Shown in pieces: positions 48,233 to 61,851 of a stretch of 64,000 bases of DNA (positions within the stretch are counted from its first letter, which is position 1; every line of letters starts with the position of its first letter). The translations under genes were made by a program, and so were the position numbers. The notes below the pieces were generated by a model. The model was given only the letters and a program-made list of their open reading frames with translations. It ran no database searches and was not told the origin of the DNA. The stretch spans positions 7,675,577 to 7,739,576 of the forward strand of contig JANVCC010000076.1 in the NCBI GenBank assembly GCA_025345505.1, in the 5' to 3' direction. This DNA comes from Todiramphus chloris collaris (lineage: Eukaryota > Chordata > Aves > Coraciiformes > Alcedinidae).

Positions 48233-48989
48233 GTGCTAGAGTATGCTGCAGTACAAACTGTGACTGGAGCTTCACACCTGCTGCAACTCTGGAGCTCTTT
48301 GAAATAACTGGAAGCGAGACAAAGCCTCTAATACAGCAAGTCAGAACTTCATGGTTGATTTAGTGACTCAGCTCTTGCTTAATGCCTCTCAAATTATTCT
48401 TGCACTATCTGGTGTGGAACAGAATGAGTGAAGAGTTGCTCGCATATTTCATCTCCATCCTCAGCAGAGCAGGGCAAACAAGCAAAGAAAAACGGAATTA
48501 ATAATAGCAATGTTTATAAACAAAACCAAAACTAACCTTGCTAGTAGTCTAGTTCCTCCTTATCCCTTAAAATGACACACAGGCTGCTCACTGTCTCAAC
48601 CTTCTACCAGCCTCTCTTACCACATGACTGGCAGCTGCATCAGTTCTAGCCAGGGCTTGGTGCAGGTAATACAGGTGTAGGCACCTCCAACATGATCCCT
48701 TCCCTTGTCATCTCCGTCCTGCACACACCCTGCAGGATCATTTGAAACCTGGATGGCCCCTGAAAGTAATGCAGAAGGCAGCAGCAAGGCAAGAGAAGTG
48801 TTCTAATCCTCACTCTTGCCTGCAGAAGAGCATCTTAAGAGAATAATTTTGGCTTTAAAGGTCACAGGCAGAAAAAGATCATGTACCTGAACCACAGCCT
48901 CGACCCTTACGGCACTGCAGGTGCAACCTGTTTTGTTCCAGTTCTGCCGAGTTAAACTATGATCTCAGAAGGGAAATATTGCTTTGTCT

Positions 48990-49205
48990 CAAAACAACTG
49001 AATTTTAAACAGGTGTTTTGCAATAAATTAAATAATAAAAAAATTATTACTGCTTCCGAGCGCCTGCAAGTAGAGATTGAAAGCCCAAGCAAGTTAAAGC
49101 ATTTCTTTATCTTCTGAAATTCAGGACATTGTATGGATAATGAAATGCCATTAAAGATATTTGTTACTGTAATACAGAGAAAGCAAGTGAATTGGAAATG
49201 GCACA
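48990..49205. promoter_or_regulatory. Candidate regulatory block
   Basis: AT-rich core with AATTAAATAATA and AATTATTA-type words near 49026-49047, directly followed by a CpG-bearing GC island-like word (CCGAGCGCC, 49056-49064). More unique AT-rich sequence follows. Non-repetitive; weak evidence. Confidence 0.2.
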
Positions 49206-49712
49206 AGTGTCAGGGGCACACACAGTGGTGGGGAGGAAGCTTCTCATTTCTGTCCTGAGGGCCAGGAGACAGGTACTGGGGGAGCCATTTACCAGCTTCA
49301 TGCAATGGCTCAATAACAGTTTTAGTAGTCTATCCAGTATATAAATCTATACTTTCTTTACCCTACAGGAAAACAGGTCAGAGGGAAAGGGAAAAGCAAG
49401 TAAGACAGATCACGGAGTAGCTGCATACGGTTATAGTAGATCAAATATAAAACTGTTCTTACCACAGCTACCTGAACACTTTTATGGGCACAGAAGAGCC
49501 TGTTCCCTCCAGAAGGGCCTTTATTTAAAGGCAGTGCATATAGACTGTGCTTTTGGGGGGTTAGTACATTAATGAGCAGGGCAACAAGGGTATTGATTGC
49601 ACCTATTATTTTCTTTGGTTGGGAGACAAAGTCTATGTAAATAATTGAATTTGACAAAGACTTTCACTCTGGGGCAAAAGCAAGGGCAAAACGCATTAGT
49701 TTCATTTCATAT

Positions 49713-49724
49713 CACACACACACA
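49713..49724. repeat. (CA)n microsatellite
   Basis: Six CA units followed by a C run. Short and ordinary. Confidence 0.9.
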
Positions 49725-52700
49725 CCCCCCAACTCCTCCCCAGTATTAACCTCAAGTCATAACAATTAAATTGACTCTGGAGAACTGCAGGAAAAAAAAC
49801 AGAAATAAAAAAGGGACAACAGTAGGGCTCAAGAAGCAGACCTTAAGATGTGTTGTTAAAAAAAACATAAAACCCCAAACCATCACAGTTTTACACCAGT
49901 AATCTTATCCAAAACCTTTCTCGTGTAGCTAATATAGCTGTTTGTTTTTTCCGACTGTATTTATTAAGAGACAGCTTCCACGCGAAGCAGGAGCATATCC
50001 ATCATTTCACAAACAGGAACAATTAAAGCATTTCCTTTCCTTTGCAATGTTAAAAATTCAGAGTATTACACTAACAGAGGGCAATTTGCAGTGCCATTAC
50101 TACCAATGGTATAAAGCCTGTACAGCCTTAAATTCTTAATGTTTTCTAGTGTGCGTGTTATCCTCCTAAAAATCAAACGCAAGGCCAGTGCCTTTTGTGG
50201 AAGACATGCTCCTCTTCCTCCTGTGACCTTTCCTGCACTGCCTCTTGCCGTGCTTACTGCCAGGCTTAAATAATTAAACATGCCTAAACCTGAAGCGATT
50301 GCAGAAATGCACCTCCATTTGAAAAGTACTATTTAGACGATAATTTGTAGAACAACAACTGGAGGCCAAATGCTTAATCTCGTGAACTGACATCCTTACT
50401 GGAACTCCCTATTCATTTCCATCGCCTGAGGGCCTGGACAGGATCAGGAAAGCAGGCTCCTAGTACACCAATTACAGTTAAACAATATGGAAAGAACAAA
50501 AGGAAGAGACAACTACCAGCCAACACTTCAAAGTAAAAGAATTCAAGTGTTAACAGCTCAGGCATGGTTGCTGATTAAAAAAAAAAAAAGCATTCATTGT
50601 ACAACAGACATTTAACCTTGACAAAATAACCTGAAATAAAAAACCCACTTAAGTTACATTTAGAAACGTGGTATTTTTTTCAAATATTCATAGATTTGGA
50701 AAAAAAATCATTACTTTCCAAAATGCAGTTTCTCCTCCCCCAATGTAACACAAAACTCACTTCCACTAACAAAGTCAGTGTTTATGAATATCAGAATAGT
50801 AGCTTTATCCTTTTCTACTTCCTCTGCATCCTCAAGACCATCACTTTATAACGTTCTGCTCCTGAAGTTTCTCTCCCTGTATATGGAAGGATAAAGAGAA
50901 GCAGGGGAAGCAGATTTCCTGCTGACACCACCACAAAGGCTTCAAACCGGCTCATCCCTAGCCAGAGACAAAGACATAGAGATAAGAGATGATGAAATCA
51001 GTTACGCTTCTCCACTGCTGGGCCTCAAAAGCTTCCATTAAGTTCCAGACAGAGCCATTGTCAAAACGCTCACAATCCACAGCAAAGCTTTGATTTCAAA
51101 AGGGAAGTTACATAAATAGACTTTTTAGTGTAGACCTTATTACTAAGTTTCCCTTGTCTTTCCACATTCTGTAAACATGTTCAGTAGAACACACATCCCA
51201 TGTGTTAAATGAGGTGTTTCATAAATCAAAGTTGATACGCTTGGAATGTTTCACACAAATCTTCACAAGAAGGAACTCAGGAGATCAAGGAAATTACATC
51301 CTTTCTTTTTAAACTTCTAGCCTAACACCTCCCATAAAGGAAAAAAAGCATTTTAATAATGCTGTTAACAATTTAATAAATAAATAAAATTTATAATTTA
51401 ATAATAATTACCACCACTTGCCTGGTGGCAAACACTCCCCTTGCAAAGAAAAAGGTTCAGATGTAGGTAGAAACACAGAGATGTATCTCCCTAAAACCAG
51501 GACAAATCTAAAGCAGTTACCCCTGGCTTTTGAGGATTCATCTGCTAGAGCTGGTATCCCAAGCCTGCCTACTACAGACTGGAGCTGATGTATCCGCAGA
51601 CAGGTGTGGAGCTTCTCTATTCATCTAAATGAAAAGACAGACCCTGCATCTCCTCCTCCTTCAGAGAAAGAATATAATAAGAAGAATTAAGACAGATTAA
51701 GAGAATCTTTTAGGCAGCTTAAGACCCTTAAGCACACATTCCCAAGACAAGTATTTATAATATAGGAAGCCTCCTAGTTACCTCTCTCAACTGTCACTGT
51801 TTTCAGTATTGCATAAAGCTGCTTAAACTATAAAGCTGATTGTGCAGGGAATCCCAGTTCGAAGGCATCTTTTGTGGTTTGAAAGGGTTGTGACTTCTGT
51901 AGAAGGGCACCAGGTTACTGCAGCAAGCCCGATATCAATGACAGCGAAGGAAAAGGAAAGCTAACAACACAGGCGATACTGTCTCTCCTTTACTATTCAG
52001 CTACATCACGTGGTAAATGCAGGGCAGGACAGAGCCAAGGACTAGAGTAATCCTTGCTCCCCTGAGGCCACTTTGGTCTCCAGGAAATAGCAAGCTGTGC
52101 CCCTGCGCAGCACTGCAACCCACAGCCCACCCCAGCACCAGCATCCACTGAAGTGTCAGAGTGAAACATCCCACCTGGATCAGGTGTGATGCGAAACATG
52201 ACGTGGAGAAGGAACATGCATGGTATTTACCACCTGACAATCAGGTTACATTCATCCAACCCTACATCAATTCATCCAAGTTATTTGGCATATTCCAAGA
52301 CCTCTTCATAGAAAGCCGTTCACAAGTTGGTTGGTTTGCAGGTTTTTTTAGTCACTAGAACTCTGCAAAGTTTACATGGTTTGACTTACATTTTTTCCCT
52401 GGAAGACATGTGGGTGATTACATAAAAACCGACACAGTCAAATATTCTAAGGTGTAGCTCACCAACTCTGGAAATGGTAATAGTTGGGTTTCCTGAAATG
52501 AATTCAAATACCTACCCATTCAGTTAAAGTACTTCCTACTTTCTCTGCGATACACATTTTCCATGCAACAGTCATTTTATTTAAATGTTATCTCTGAATA
52601 CTTAGTATCTTGCCAAACTATGCATTAAATCACCTCTTCCTCATGCTGCAGTTTGCTTCAGACTTCCTGAGTTCAACTGATCGAAATGTCAACCGTGCTG

Positions 52701-53766
52701 AAGCCACCGTTCCCAACAGTCCCATCTAAACTCAGGTTCAGCACATACTTATTTAAGCTTCCAGCCACACAAAGGATCTTGTTTTCCCGGGCCTTTCATC
52801 CAAACGTGGACTAAACTAGGTCTCTTATCTCATTTGTTTTCAGAACTAGATTGTGCTTCCACTTGAGAAGAATGATGACACAGTTGAACAGATGAAGAAC
52901 ATGACTTTAATATTTACAACCCCACTGCAATGCAATCATTGAAGAGTCTGTAGCGAGACAGTATTCCCAGGAAGATATGTTCTTACTTGATATTTATTCT
53001 TTCTCAATATGTGTCCCTTTGCTTAATGAACTGCAGCTCAAGTTTCCTACCAAAGTCCAAAGCTTAAGTTTTCAAAGCCTTTTCAGGAGAGATCCAAATC
53101 CCTTACAGAGCTTTGATGATACCACTCCTGTTAATAGTCTTGCTCTATCTGTCCTTGTTCAAAACAAAAAAGGCAGACTTGGGACCTAAGTGACATTTCT
53201 GAAGCATATGGTTGAGATGCTTAAAAGAACATTCTACAACCCATTTTTCCCCACCCAGACTGCTAAAACACACTTTCACTGCATGCAAAATAAAGTGTTC
53301 TTCCACGTGCAGTCTGTACACTGTAATCCTTGCTGGTACCCTTACAAGATTTTGAAACTGCTTTTGTTTGGGGGAGTAACCTCTGCAGTATTTTTCCTTC
53401 CTGCTTTTCAGTTCACCCATTCTACTCTTTTCTCCCCACTTTTTACTAGTGAATCTTCTGCATTCCAGGTGACTACTCTTGAAGGTTTTCAGAAATTTTT
53501 AGGTAGGTCATTTAAATTCAAAGTGCTTCATTTTCTTCCTGAAATAACTGAGGGTATAGTGAAGATTTATAGGTTTACATGAAATGCACAGTTATTACAG
53601 TAAGTAGCTCCAGAGAAAAGCCTCTATAAATAAAAATAGGTTGAAACAAACAGCCTCAGTGTGAGGGAAAGGCCTTATCTCAGAACATTCACCTTCTCTT
53701 TGTCCCTTCAACTACAAGCTACAGGAGGCTTTCAACGATTTTTAACTGATTAACAATGGGGGTCGG

Positions 53767-53780
53767 GTGTGTGTGTGTGT
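53767..53780. repeat. (GT)n microsatellite
   Basis: Seven GT units embedded in a G-rich patch (GGGGGTCGGG upstream, CGGGG downstream). Confidence 0.9.
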
Positions 53781-54477
53781 CGGGGTAAATCACACTAGGA
53801 AGGAAATTCCATCCCTAGCTTTGCCTAATGACACCAAACCGCGTCTTACTGGTTTCATAAGCTAGCGAGCCACTATATAGGTAGTGCAGAAGTGTTACTT
53901 TTCTTACTTATTTGCCCATTTCTTTCTGGGACAGCAGACTAGACAGTAAATATTAGGTACTAACATACAAATTAGAAGAACGCCAAAAAAAAATAGGAAA
54001 AAAAAAGCTCACCAGTTGATAGCTTAACTTTGCACAAGAAGAATTTTTTTCCTGCAACTGAACAATAGAAAGAGAACTTCCTCACTCCTGCAGGGAGTTA
54101 AATCAGATGAAGAGAATATCTGCAAAACAAGGTTACTGGCCTCCCACCTCACTTGTCTGTATCTTTACCTCATACCAGTTCTGCAATTTCAGAGGAGCTA
54201 AGCAGAGAAGGATGTAACCCTGTTCTCACCCTTGTAAACAGGAATGGAATACCAGGACTGGAACCGACAATCTCTAATTACTAGTGCGTGCTGAACTTCA
54301 TGAGCACTTGACATAAATGTAACCTACCAAAACAACATCTTAAATTATCACAACGGTCAGAATAATGGGCCTCACAGGAAATCTCCCCACCATGGGATGC
54401 AAGCTCACAGCTACATCAAAAATGCAGCAACAGAAGTCCTTTATATTTGCAATTATGAGCCTCATTTAAACAGGCTT

Positions 54478-54492
54478 CCCCCCCCCACCCCC
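54478..54492. repeat. Poly-C run
   Basis: Nine Cs, one A, five Cs. The complementary strand is G-rich. Confidence 0.9.
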
Positions 54493-55429
54493 GATCTCTC
54501 TGCTAGGCTTTGCAACACACAAAGCACAACCAGAATACCTACCACTGATGGCCAGTTGAGTAAAGAAACTCAGGCAAGGTACAAAATAATTGTTGCCTGC
54601 ATAAAATATGCCCTAGGAGGAGACCAAGATTCCTTGCTACCATTCTGCATCTGCGGTATATATCCTGAGAAACAAACTCTCTGGTTTCTGAAGCAATCTC
54701 TGCCCACCACCCTCCTCCAGGATCAATAGGATGCTACCTTATGTAACCACTCCTGGTTTGGCAGCAAGAGCTCTTACACAGCAGCATCTTGCAGGTTCTG
54801 AAAAATACAGAAACTGCAACTTTCCTCCTCCTCAGCAATATGAAATTGCTGTAGAAAACGCAAATACCACTTGGCCATTTGAATCTTAACTTTGAGAACA
54901 TCATCTTACCAACCTCAACAGCAAAACAGAAGCAAATACCCACATGTGTACTTCGTGCTCTCAACACTCCTCTTGGTCAACTCCTGGTCAAACTCCTGAA
55001 AGCTAGTGTCCCAGTCAACGTTTTCTCAGGGGTTTTTTTGTTATACAACTCAACAAAAATACTTCATCTTTTCGATTAATTTCATAAGAATATAAGGAAC
55101 TCTTACGACTAAAAGATGCCTTCTTGGCTACCTAATCTGTGGAAGGCCAAATAGAAGGTAGCACCACTAGGTTGTTTAGGGAAGACAGCCTGAGTAACTG
55201 TCCCTTTGAAAGCTAAGAAATTAAACAATCTCCCAAACAAACTTAGTTTTCACATTTCCAATTAAGACTACTGCAAGCAGAAAATGAAATTGTTTTAATC
55301 TGCTGCTAAGAGTTTTGAGTTTATCTGTCATTTGCCAGCTCAGGAACTGGAATTTTGGGTTCTGAGTCTCCTTCATTCCTAAACTTCATCCTTTAACACA
55401 AAGTGAAATGGGAAGGAGAGCAACAAAGG

Positions 55430-55562
55430 GAAAAAAAAAGCCAAAACAAAAACATACACAACCAACCAGGAAAAAACCCACAAACAATCTAACACCACAA
55501 AACTAAAAAAAAACCCAAACAAACAAAAAAAACCCCAACAAAACAAAAACAAACCGCACCAC
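55430..55562 (+). repeat. Long A/C-rich low-complexity tract
   Basis: About 130 bases dominated by A and C on the plus strand, with a few T and G. Second longest of this class after 11749-11975. Confidence 0.85.
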
Positions 55563-58500
55563 TAAATTACTGCAGTCAACTAACTTGTCAAAACTGAAAG
55601 GATATAATTTTAATTTTCTTGAGTAGCTAAAAGCTGTAAATTTTACTTACTATTAATTCTCTTGTCAGAGATTTAAGAACATTAACTCCACCCGCAGGAA
55701 ATTTCCAGCAATCATAGCTTTTGTCACTAGAATGGTACACATCCATAAGCAGCGTGTGTTTACTGATAAACTACTCTTTTTCTAGCTCCTTCTTTCAAAG
55801 GCAGCCCCAGTGCCATTACATTAGCGTAAGATAGCATTGCACACCAACACAATGAGTCAGCAATGAAAACGAGGTGTTCTGCCATCCTACAGAGCTTGTT
55901 CTTCTGGTTCCAGTTCAAATTGCTGGTACATCTCCTCTCTCCCATCCTCCCCTTGCTCCCATGTCGCTGCAGAGCTCCAAGATTGACTTACCAGTTGTCA
56001 GTCCAGCATGTTTCAGAAGGAAGGAGGAATTCATGTGTAAAGTATCCTGGGTCTCAGAAAGACAGAAACATGTGCTGGAGAAGCTGAGCGCCTGGTTGGC
56101 TGACCTCAGCAGTGTGAACAGGAAGCTACCCAATTAATTGGAACTAAGTGGAAAAAGCAATTTTATTTTTCTTTATCTTCCACTCATTCTTAAAACAACA
56201 TTTTGGTAATGCAGCTCACAAGGACCTCATTGTACCCATATTCCCGCTGAGACTTCACCTATATCATGCAAGACCTACACAGCAAGATCTGTACAGACCT
56301 TCCTTTTATATTTCAGCAAGGCATGCAATGCATAATGGGTTGAGCTGATGCAGGCACCCCATGCAAGCACCCAAACACCATCTTTTTCACATGACATGAA
56401 ACTGCAGGAGCATGGGGCATGGCAGTGCAAAATGGAAGCCCCACTGAAATGAAACACTTGACTTCCTTTTCAACTGAACTGAACATTTAAAACATAAAAA
56501 AACCCCAAACATCATATAACCCACATAAGGTCCAACTGGTGCTGAAGCCTGTTCCCACATAAAACCTGCTAGCAATATGTATTAGCCATTTCCATTCTTG
56601 CCATAACAATAGCAGTGGTATTGCAAACCAAAATTGATGCCATGATATAACATGTTATATACAATATTCTATGTATTAAAGATGTACAAAACCAGAAAAC
56701 AGCCAATATGATAGTACAATTAGTATGTCAGAATTGAAGTCCAGGAAAAGTTCTAATTGAAATCTACTAAACCAACAAAAATACTTAGGTAGGGTTGGGG
56801 AAGGAAGAAGCATGAGATGTCCTCTTCAGTGAATCTGTTAAAATGTAAAATAAGCACCATTTGTTTTAGTCTGCAGTATATAAGGAGATAATGCTACCTG
56901 CAAAAGAATGTGCACCAGTCTCACTTCTAGTAGGGTTCATGATCACCAGAAATAAATGATTAATAACATCTGGACACCACATGAAGAGAGCAGTGACATC
57001 TTTCTTTTCCAGCATACAGGCAACTACCCACACAGTTTATGGCAACACTCCTAAACTTTATCCTAGACATCCACAGAAATAGTAGTGGAGCAAGCAAGTC
57101 ATGATTTTTTCCACAGAACATGGAAGGTGTTTTGTCTCCAAGCAGAACATTTACCCACTGCTCTCCTCCAGTCAACGTCTCTGCTTTGATGGTCTCATGG
57201 CATACTCCAGTTCTAAAACCAGGGTAAGACTCTGAAAAATCATCATTTGTCATTTCAACACATACACCCCCCAGAAATTTTTTTAGCCCTCATCACACAC
57301 AGCCCGTTTCCCATAGTTAAAAGAGAGCAGAGCTTATTGCCTGCTGAAACATATTCATGTGCTACAGGCAATGGGGCTTGAGGAAAGTACAAGGGAAAAC
57401 TGTGCCAAACTGCACCAGACCAGAAAGAGATTTGTTTGTCATAATTGTGTAGATTAAAGACACATGCAACACAGAATATTACTTCCAGAAAATGAGAGGA
57501 AAACACACCTATAACCAGTTCTCCTTTCTTCCTTAATCCCTCTCTAAAGCTATTATGCAAAACCAGTGGGAAATAGAGGGACTGACTGACAGGATGCAAT
57601 AACAGAAAGTGATTTGATTACTCTGAAGCAGAGCCTTTTCATTAAGTTTTTAGCTTTACAACACAGGATCTATCACAAGAAGGGTCAGTACACTTCTTTG
57701 TGCCAACGGGATCAAAGGTCCATCCTTTCTGATGCATCCTTGTATTTATAAAACTGACACAAGTCGCCTTTTCTTTCCACACATTACATATGTATACATG
57801 CAAATACAAGCCCCTCAACATTCAGCCATCCAGTAGGGCTGGATTTTGGACACATCCTTTTACATTAAATAACCAGCTATGCAGTTGTTCAAATAGATAT
57901 TATTAGCCATTCATATTCCTGTAATTGAGGAGTGAGTACCTAAAGCAATTCCATTTGGAGAACGAAGCATCTTTGAAATGTATTTACAGATGGTTTTCTC
58001 ACCTCCTTGGGAATGCTAAGTACTATCAGTGCAGCAATAAAAAACGCTCAACTACAAGAGCTCCAGTTCTGTTGCAGTGCAACGGTATTTTATTTCTATT
58101 TTTTAACGGAACGATGGGAAAGGCTACAACACTTAGGCTGTTCCTGCTGAAACTGCATTGGGGAGGGAGGGTGTGTGTGTGCAAGAGAAGTGCCAGGTTT
58201 AAACACCGAGTAGCATCACGGATACACGATTGATAGATCGATCTCCAGAAATACTGGAGGGCCATGTACCATGCTGGATAAGACATTTACTTTGGTCACC
58301 TGAGCACTTGGTAGCACCTCGATCCCCCAAACTAAAGGCCCACAAAAACTCCTTTGTGATTGGCATTCTGTTCCATAGGAGTTATTGCTGTTTGGCCCTG
58401 CATTTCATAAAGTCTGTAGCTGAAATAAAGAAAGCAGCAGCATTCTAAAGGTTAACGAAAAGCAAACAGATGAACTTCATCTAAGTGATGTACAAATCCT

Positions 58501-58847
58501 CACATTTCCATTCTGTTACCTTCCACTTCCACTAACAGCAGCAGAAGCAGCTTTTTACTTACATATTCATCATTCCAGAGCTGACTGAAATGCAGGGGAA
58601 AAACTAGACAAGATTTATGAAAATATGCAGACTCTCACTGAAGATACAGTACCAGCTGTATTTCTTGTCCATTCTAGATACTTTCCAAATATTTTAGCTG
58701 TTTTAATAAAAAGAATTCTCTCTCTAGAAATTCTAACACCTTTGAAATGAAAGGAGCTTTCCAGTGCTATTTAACTAACATTTTCCCGTGCTAAAGACCA
58801 TTATTTTGCTAGCATTTTTATTGTGCAAATAGCAAGGGCAGGAGAGG

Positions 58848-58895
58848 AAAACAAAAAACAACAAAAACAACCCCCACCAAAAACCCGCACAACAC
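58848..58895 (+). repeat. A/C-rich low-complexity tract
   Basis: Poly-A runs separated by C, then C-richer words. Same polarity as most others in the window. Confidence 0.8.
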
Positions 58896-59818
58896 AGGAA
58901 AGGAAGTAAAAAGGGAATACAAATTACAAGCACAGACTTTACAAACACCACACTCCATATGCACCCAGTACTCCTGTTTTTGCTTTTTCCCCCAGCTCAA
59001 GCCAGCAAGCAGGATACAAACACGGCAACAGACGGGGTAGACAAACCCCTGGACTTACCTTTTGTACAGTCCCTCTGTAAACTTCTCAGAAAGACATTTA
59101 AATTCCTCCAGCTGGATTCAATTCTCGTTGCTTTTCTCTTTCTCCAAGTCACACAGCAGCAAAACAATTAGTTTTCAGAGGTTCCATTTACTGCTCTTCC
59201 ATCCCCAGTAAAACGCGTCCAGGAGACTGTGCCAAAAGTAAGCCCAGAACTCAACGGCAATTGGAAAAGGGAGCGTGGGGGGTTGCTGAAGGACCAGATT
59301 GTGAAATTCAGGAGCTTGAGCACAGAAATATCCTGCTGTACAATATACCTGGCTTCTCGCTCACCAAAAAAAACTGTAGTGCAAACTGTCAGGAGTAGCC
59401 TCCAATAGCTGCTGTGTGTGCTGCAGATGGTACGTCTCACTGTTACCTTCCCAGATGGGTAGAGGATTCAGAGAGCAGCAAAACCAGGGGGTCGCCTCCA
59501 AAGCAGGTGGATTGCCAGCCACTCATTCACTCAGTCCAATTAATCAAGACAAGAACAGCTCCATCACCAGAGGTATCTCCTTCCAGGGTGCACAGGATTA
59601 TGGCAAGGTTATTAATCTTGCTTTGCTGCATCCCCCCCACCCCCTACATTCAGCAGCCTGCACTGAGCTGATTGCCAGCTCTGTCTCTGTCCCTGTTCTA
59701 CTGCATTTTGCTCAGCCCTCTGTTGCTGCAAGTGAAACACAGAGGAGGGAGGAATACTAATAAGGTGGTTAGCTACAGTTTCTTTAAGGCGTTCTACATA
59801 CTGGGTGTACATGCCTCT

Positions 59819-59837
59819 GGGGGGGGGGGGGGGGGGG
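59819..59837 (+). repeat. Poly-G run (19)
   Basis: Nineteen consecutive Gs, the longest G homopolymer in the window. It can form a G-quadruplex and is very likely length-variable or mis-sized by sequencing. Frames that translate it as polyglycine or polyproline are artefacts. Confidence 0.93.
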
Positions 59838-60875
59838 CATTTTCCATGGGGCAATCCAGATTTCTTTGCAGCTGAAATAGGATCTGGTTCTCCATCAAAG
59901 TCTGAATTAATCTGGATTATCACTTAATGAATGTCAGAGCCAGCAATTGTATTTTACTTAGAATAAGAGGAGGGTACTAAACGGTCTAGAAGATTTAAGA
60001 TGCAGGGGGAGAGGGTGTGTGGAGGTGTCTGTGTGTATGTATAAAACCACACTACACCCAGAAGAGCACATTAGGTTAGGAAATTTTTTCCAAAGCGACT
60101 CATTTCAGCACTATTTTAGAAGTCATTCTTACATCCTGCACTAGTCAGGATTTTAAAATCAGCACTATATTATCCATCTCTAGATTATACAGCAATATGC
60201 AGAGTCAAGTAAATATTTTTAGAGAAGAAAGGATTTCTGGCAGGAAAAGAAAAATTTAGAAAGTCAGTGGAGGCAGACATCCAGCACTGCATTTATGAAG
60301 GTGCTTGAAATTCCCTCCTTTAAGGAGATTTGTTCTGCTGAAACCTTTCACTTGTGAAATGAGTTTAGAGTTCTCAGCCCAGCAGCCGAAACAGATTTTC
60401 CATGAATTGTCCAAGAGGCTGACTTGTACTTGCTGCAGCAGAATAGCCAGGTTCATGCACCAGTGCCGGTCCCAGCTGTAACTGGCTCGCATGAAATATG
60501 AAAACAGTCCTGTCGCTTTTGCTTTCCCACAGGTAATTCAAACCTTTTCCATTTGTTTCAGGATGCAGGTGCTGCTGTCTCACTTGGCATCCATAATTCC
60601 AACTTTTCACAGCAGATAACACTTTGAGATGCCTTCAGGAACCTGAAAGCAAAAATAAACCGTTCTTTAGAAGCAGCTTGGGGATTACTACAGCAAGTAA
60701 TAACTGTGTGGTACTGGTAAAGAACCAGTTCATAGGTCTGAGTAACCAAAAATACTTGACAGAGCTCCCTATAGAATGTGCTACATGAAATGAGTTCAGT
60801 GCTTCATATGACATCACATGGTGGCAACTCAGCTGTGATGGAGCAAGCACAGGGATGGAAATGCTCGTGTAGTTT

Positions 60876-60901
60876 CAGCTAGCCTATCCATAGGCTAGCT
60901 G
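60876..60901. repeat. Perfect inverted repeat, 12-base arms
   Basis: CAGCTAGCCTAT is followed by CC and then ATAGGCTAGCTG, the exact reverse complement. It forms a hairpin with a two-base loop, or a near-continuous 26-base palindrome. It lies in unique sequence with no repeat on either side that I recognise. Confidence 0.92.
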
Positions 60902-61474
60902 GCAACGAAGCCTGGAGGCACTGACCACAGCAGTGTAACTGTAATTTTGGCACAGAGGACTACAACCTGATGTGGCACTGTCCAGAAGCCCTGTTGCCAG
61001 AATATTTAATACTAACACTGAGTAGAAGTCTTCTTTTGATTAGTAAACCCTGCAGTTTTAACAGCCAGTGAACTTACAGAACCACACAACACAAAAAGGC
61101 TGGATCTCCATGGTATTCAGAAAGAGAAATATAAGGCACTGTAGGGAACTGTTTCAGAAGACAGAAGACCAGCCCTGTTCCACTAATCACATGTATTCAC
61201 TTGGGCTTTTGCTCACTTTTCCAGCTTAACTTGCATTATAATTTAAATCTAAAATTATTTATTTATACAAAAGTCTACAGAACTAACAGGAGACATTGTA
61301 ATGGCAACTGTTTTTTTCCTTCACTTCAATTACTTTTCTTCTCCACAAGCCATCCTATTCCCAACACTGCATGACACCTTGTGGTTGTGTTTAAACTCCA
61401 TCAGACCAGAAAGCAGCATTCTTTTTCATCCCCAAACATAATCAAGCTTATCCACAATCGGAACAAAACAGCCA

Positions 61475-61570
61475 TAGCATCTTGGACTGAAGGTCCATCT
61501 AGCCAGACTTGCCTGTGTTGGTCACTGTCACAGACAACCATCAGCTCAAGGGAAGCAAACAGTGTTGGGT
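61475..61570 (+). repeat. Possible ancient interspersed-repeat remnant
   Basis: The word GGACTGAAGGTCCATCTAGC and the following 'GTCACTGTCACAGACAACCA' resemble, from memory, an old repeat found across reptiles and birds ('GGTCCATCTAGCCCAG...'). I cannot name the family, and a repeat-library search would settle it. Confidence 0.3.
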
Positions 61571-61831
61571 TTTTTTAATTCCCAAGTCCCTCAAAAGTTT
61601 TTGCAGCATTTTGCTTGGTTTTTATTATGTCAGCCTGTTTAGATTTAAGTGAACCCCAAATCCACATGCTATTTTTCAGCACAGCCCCCTTACTTCCTCT
61701 TAATTTCCAGCAACTTTTTCAAGGAAAAGTCATATTTAAGACTACAATTTCCACACTGAGAAAGCTATTAGCAAGACCATATCAGGGTGAAAAATGATTT
61801 GAGGGGCTCATGTGGACAGCCTAAGGGTGTC

Positions 61832-61851
61832 ACCAGGTACGACCAGGTACC
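61832..61851. repeat. 10-base tandem duplication
   Basis: ACCAGGTAC occurs twice with a period of 10 bases. Minor slippage duplication. Confidence 0.8.

Larger units (their letters stand above)
48233..59600. other. Unique non-coding sequence, 11 kb
   Basis: No interspersed repeat is recognised across this stretch and no exon can be supported. It includes a motif-bearing AT-rich block at 48990-49205 and a CA microsatellite at 49713-49724. AT-rich words occur at 51350-51410, a GT microsatellite at 53767-53780 and a C-rich run at 54478-54492. A/C tracts lie at 55430-55562 and 58848-58895. Frames up to 130 codons (for example 53190-53582) have no recognisable domain. Confidence 0.55.

Noticed and set aside
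47811-48275. Minus-strand open frame of 154 codons
   Set aside because: It is antisense to the CR1 copy at 47600-48232.
53190-53582. Plus-strand frame of 130 codons rich in F, L, H and T
   Set aside because: Composition mirrors T-rich DNA, there is no domain, and there are no convincing splice borders.
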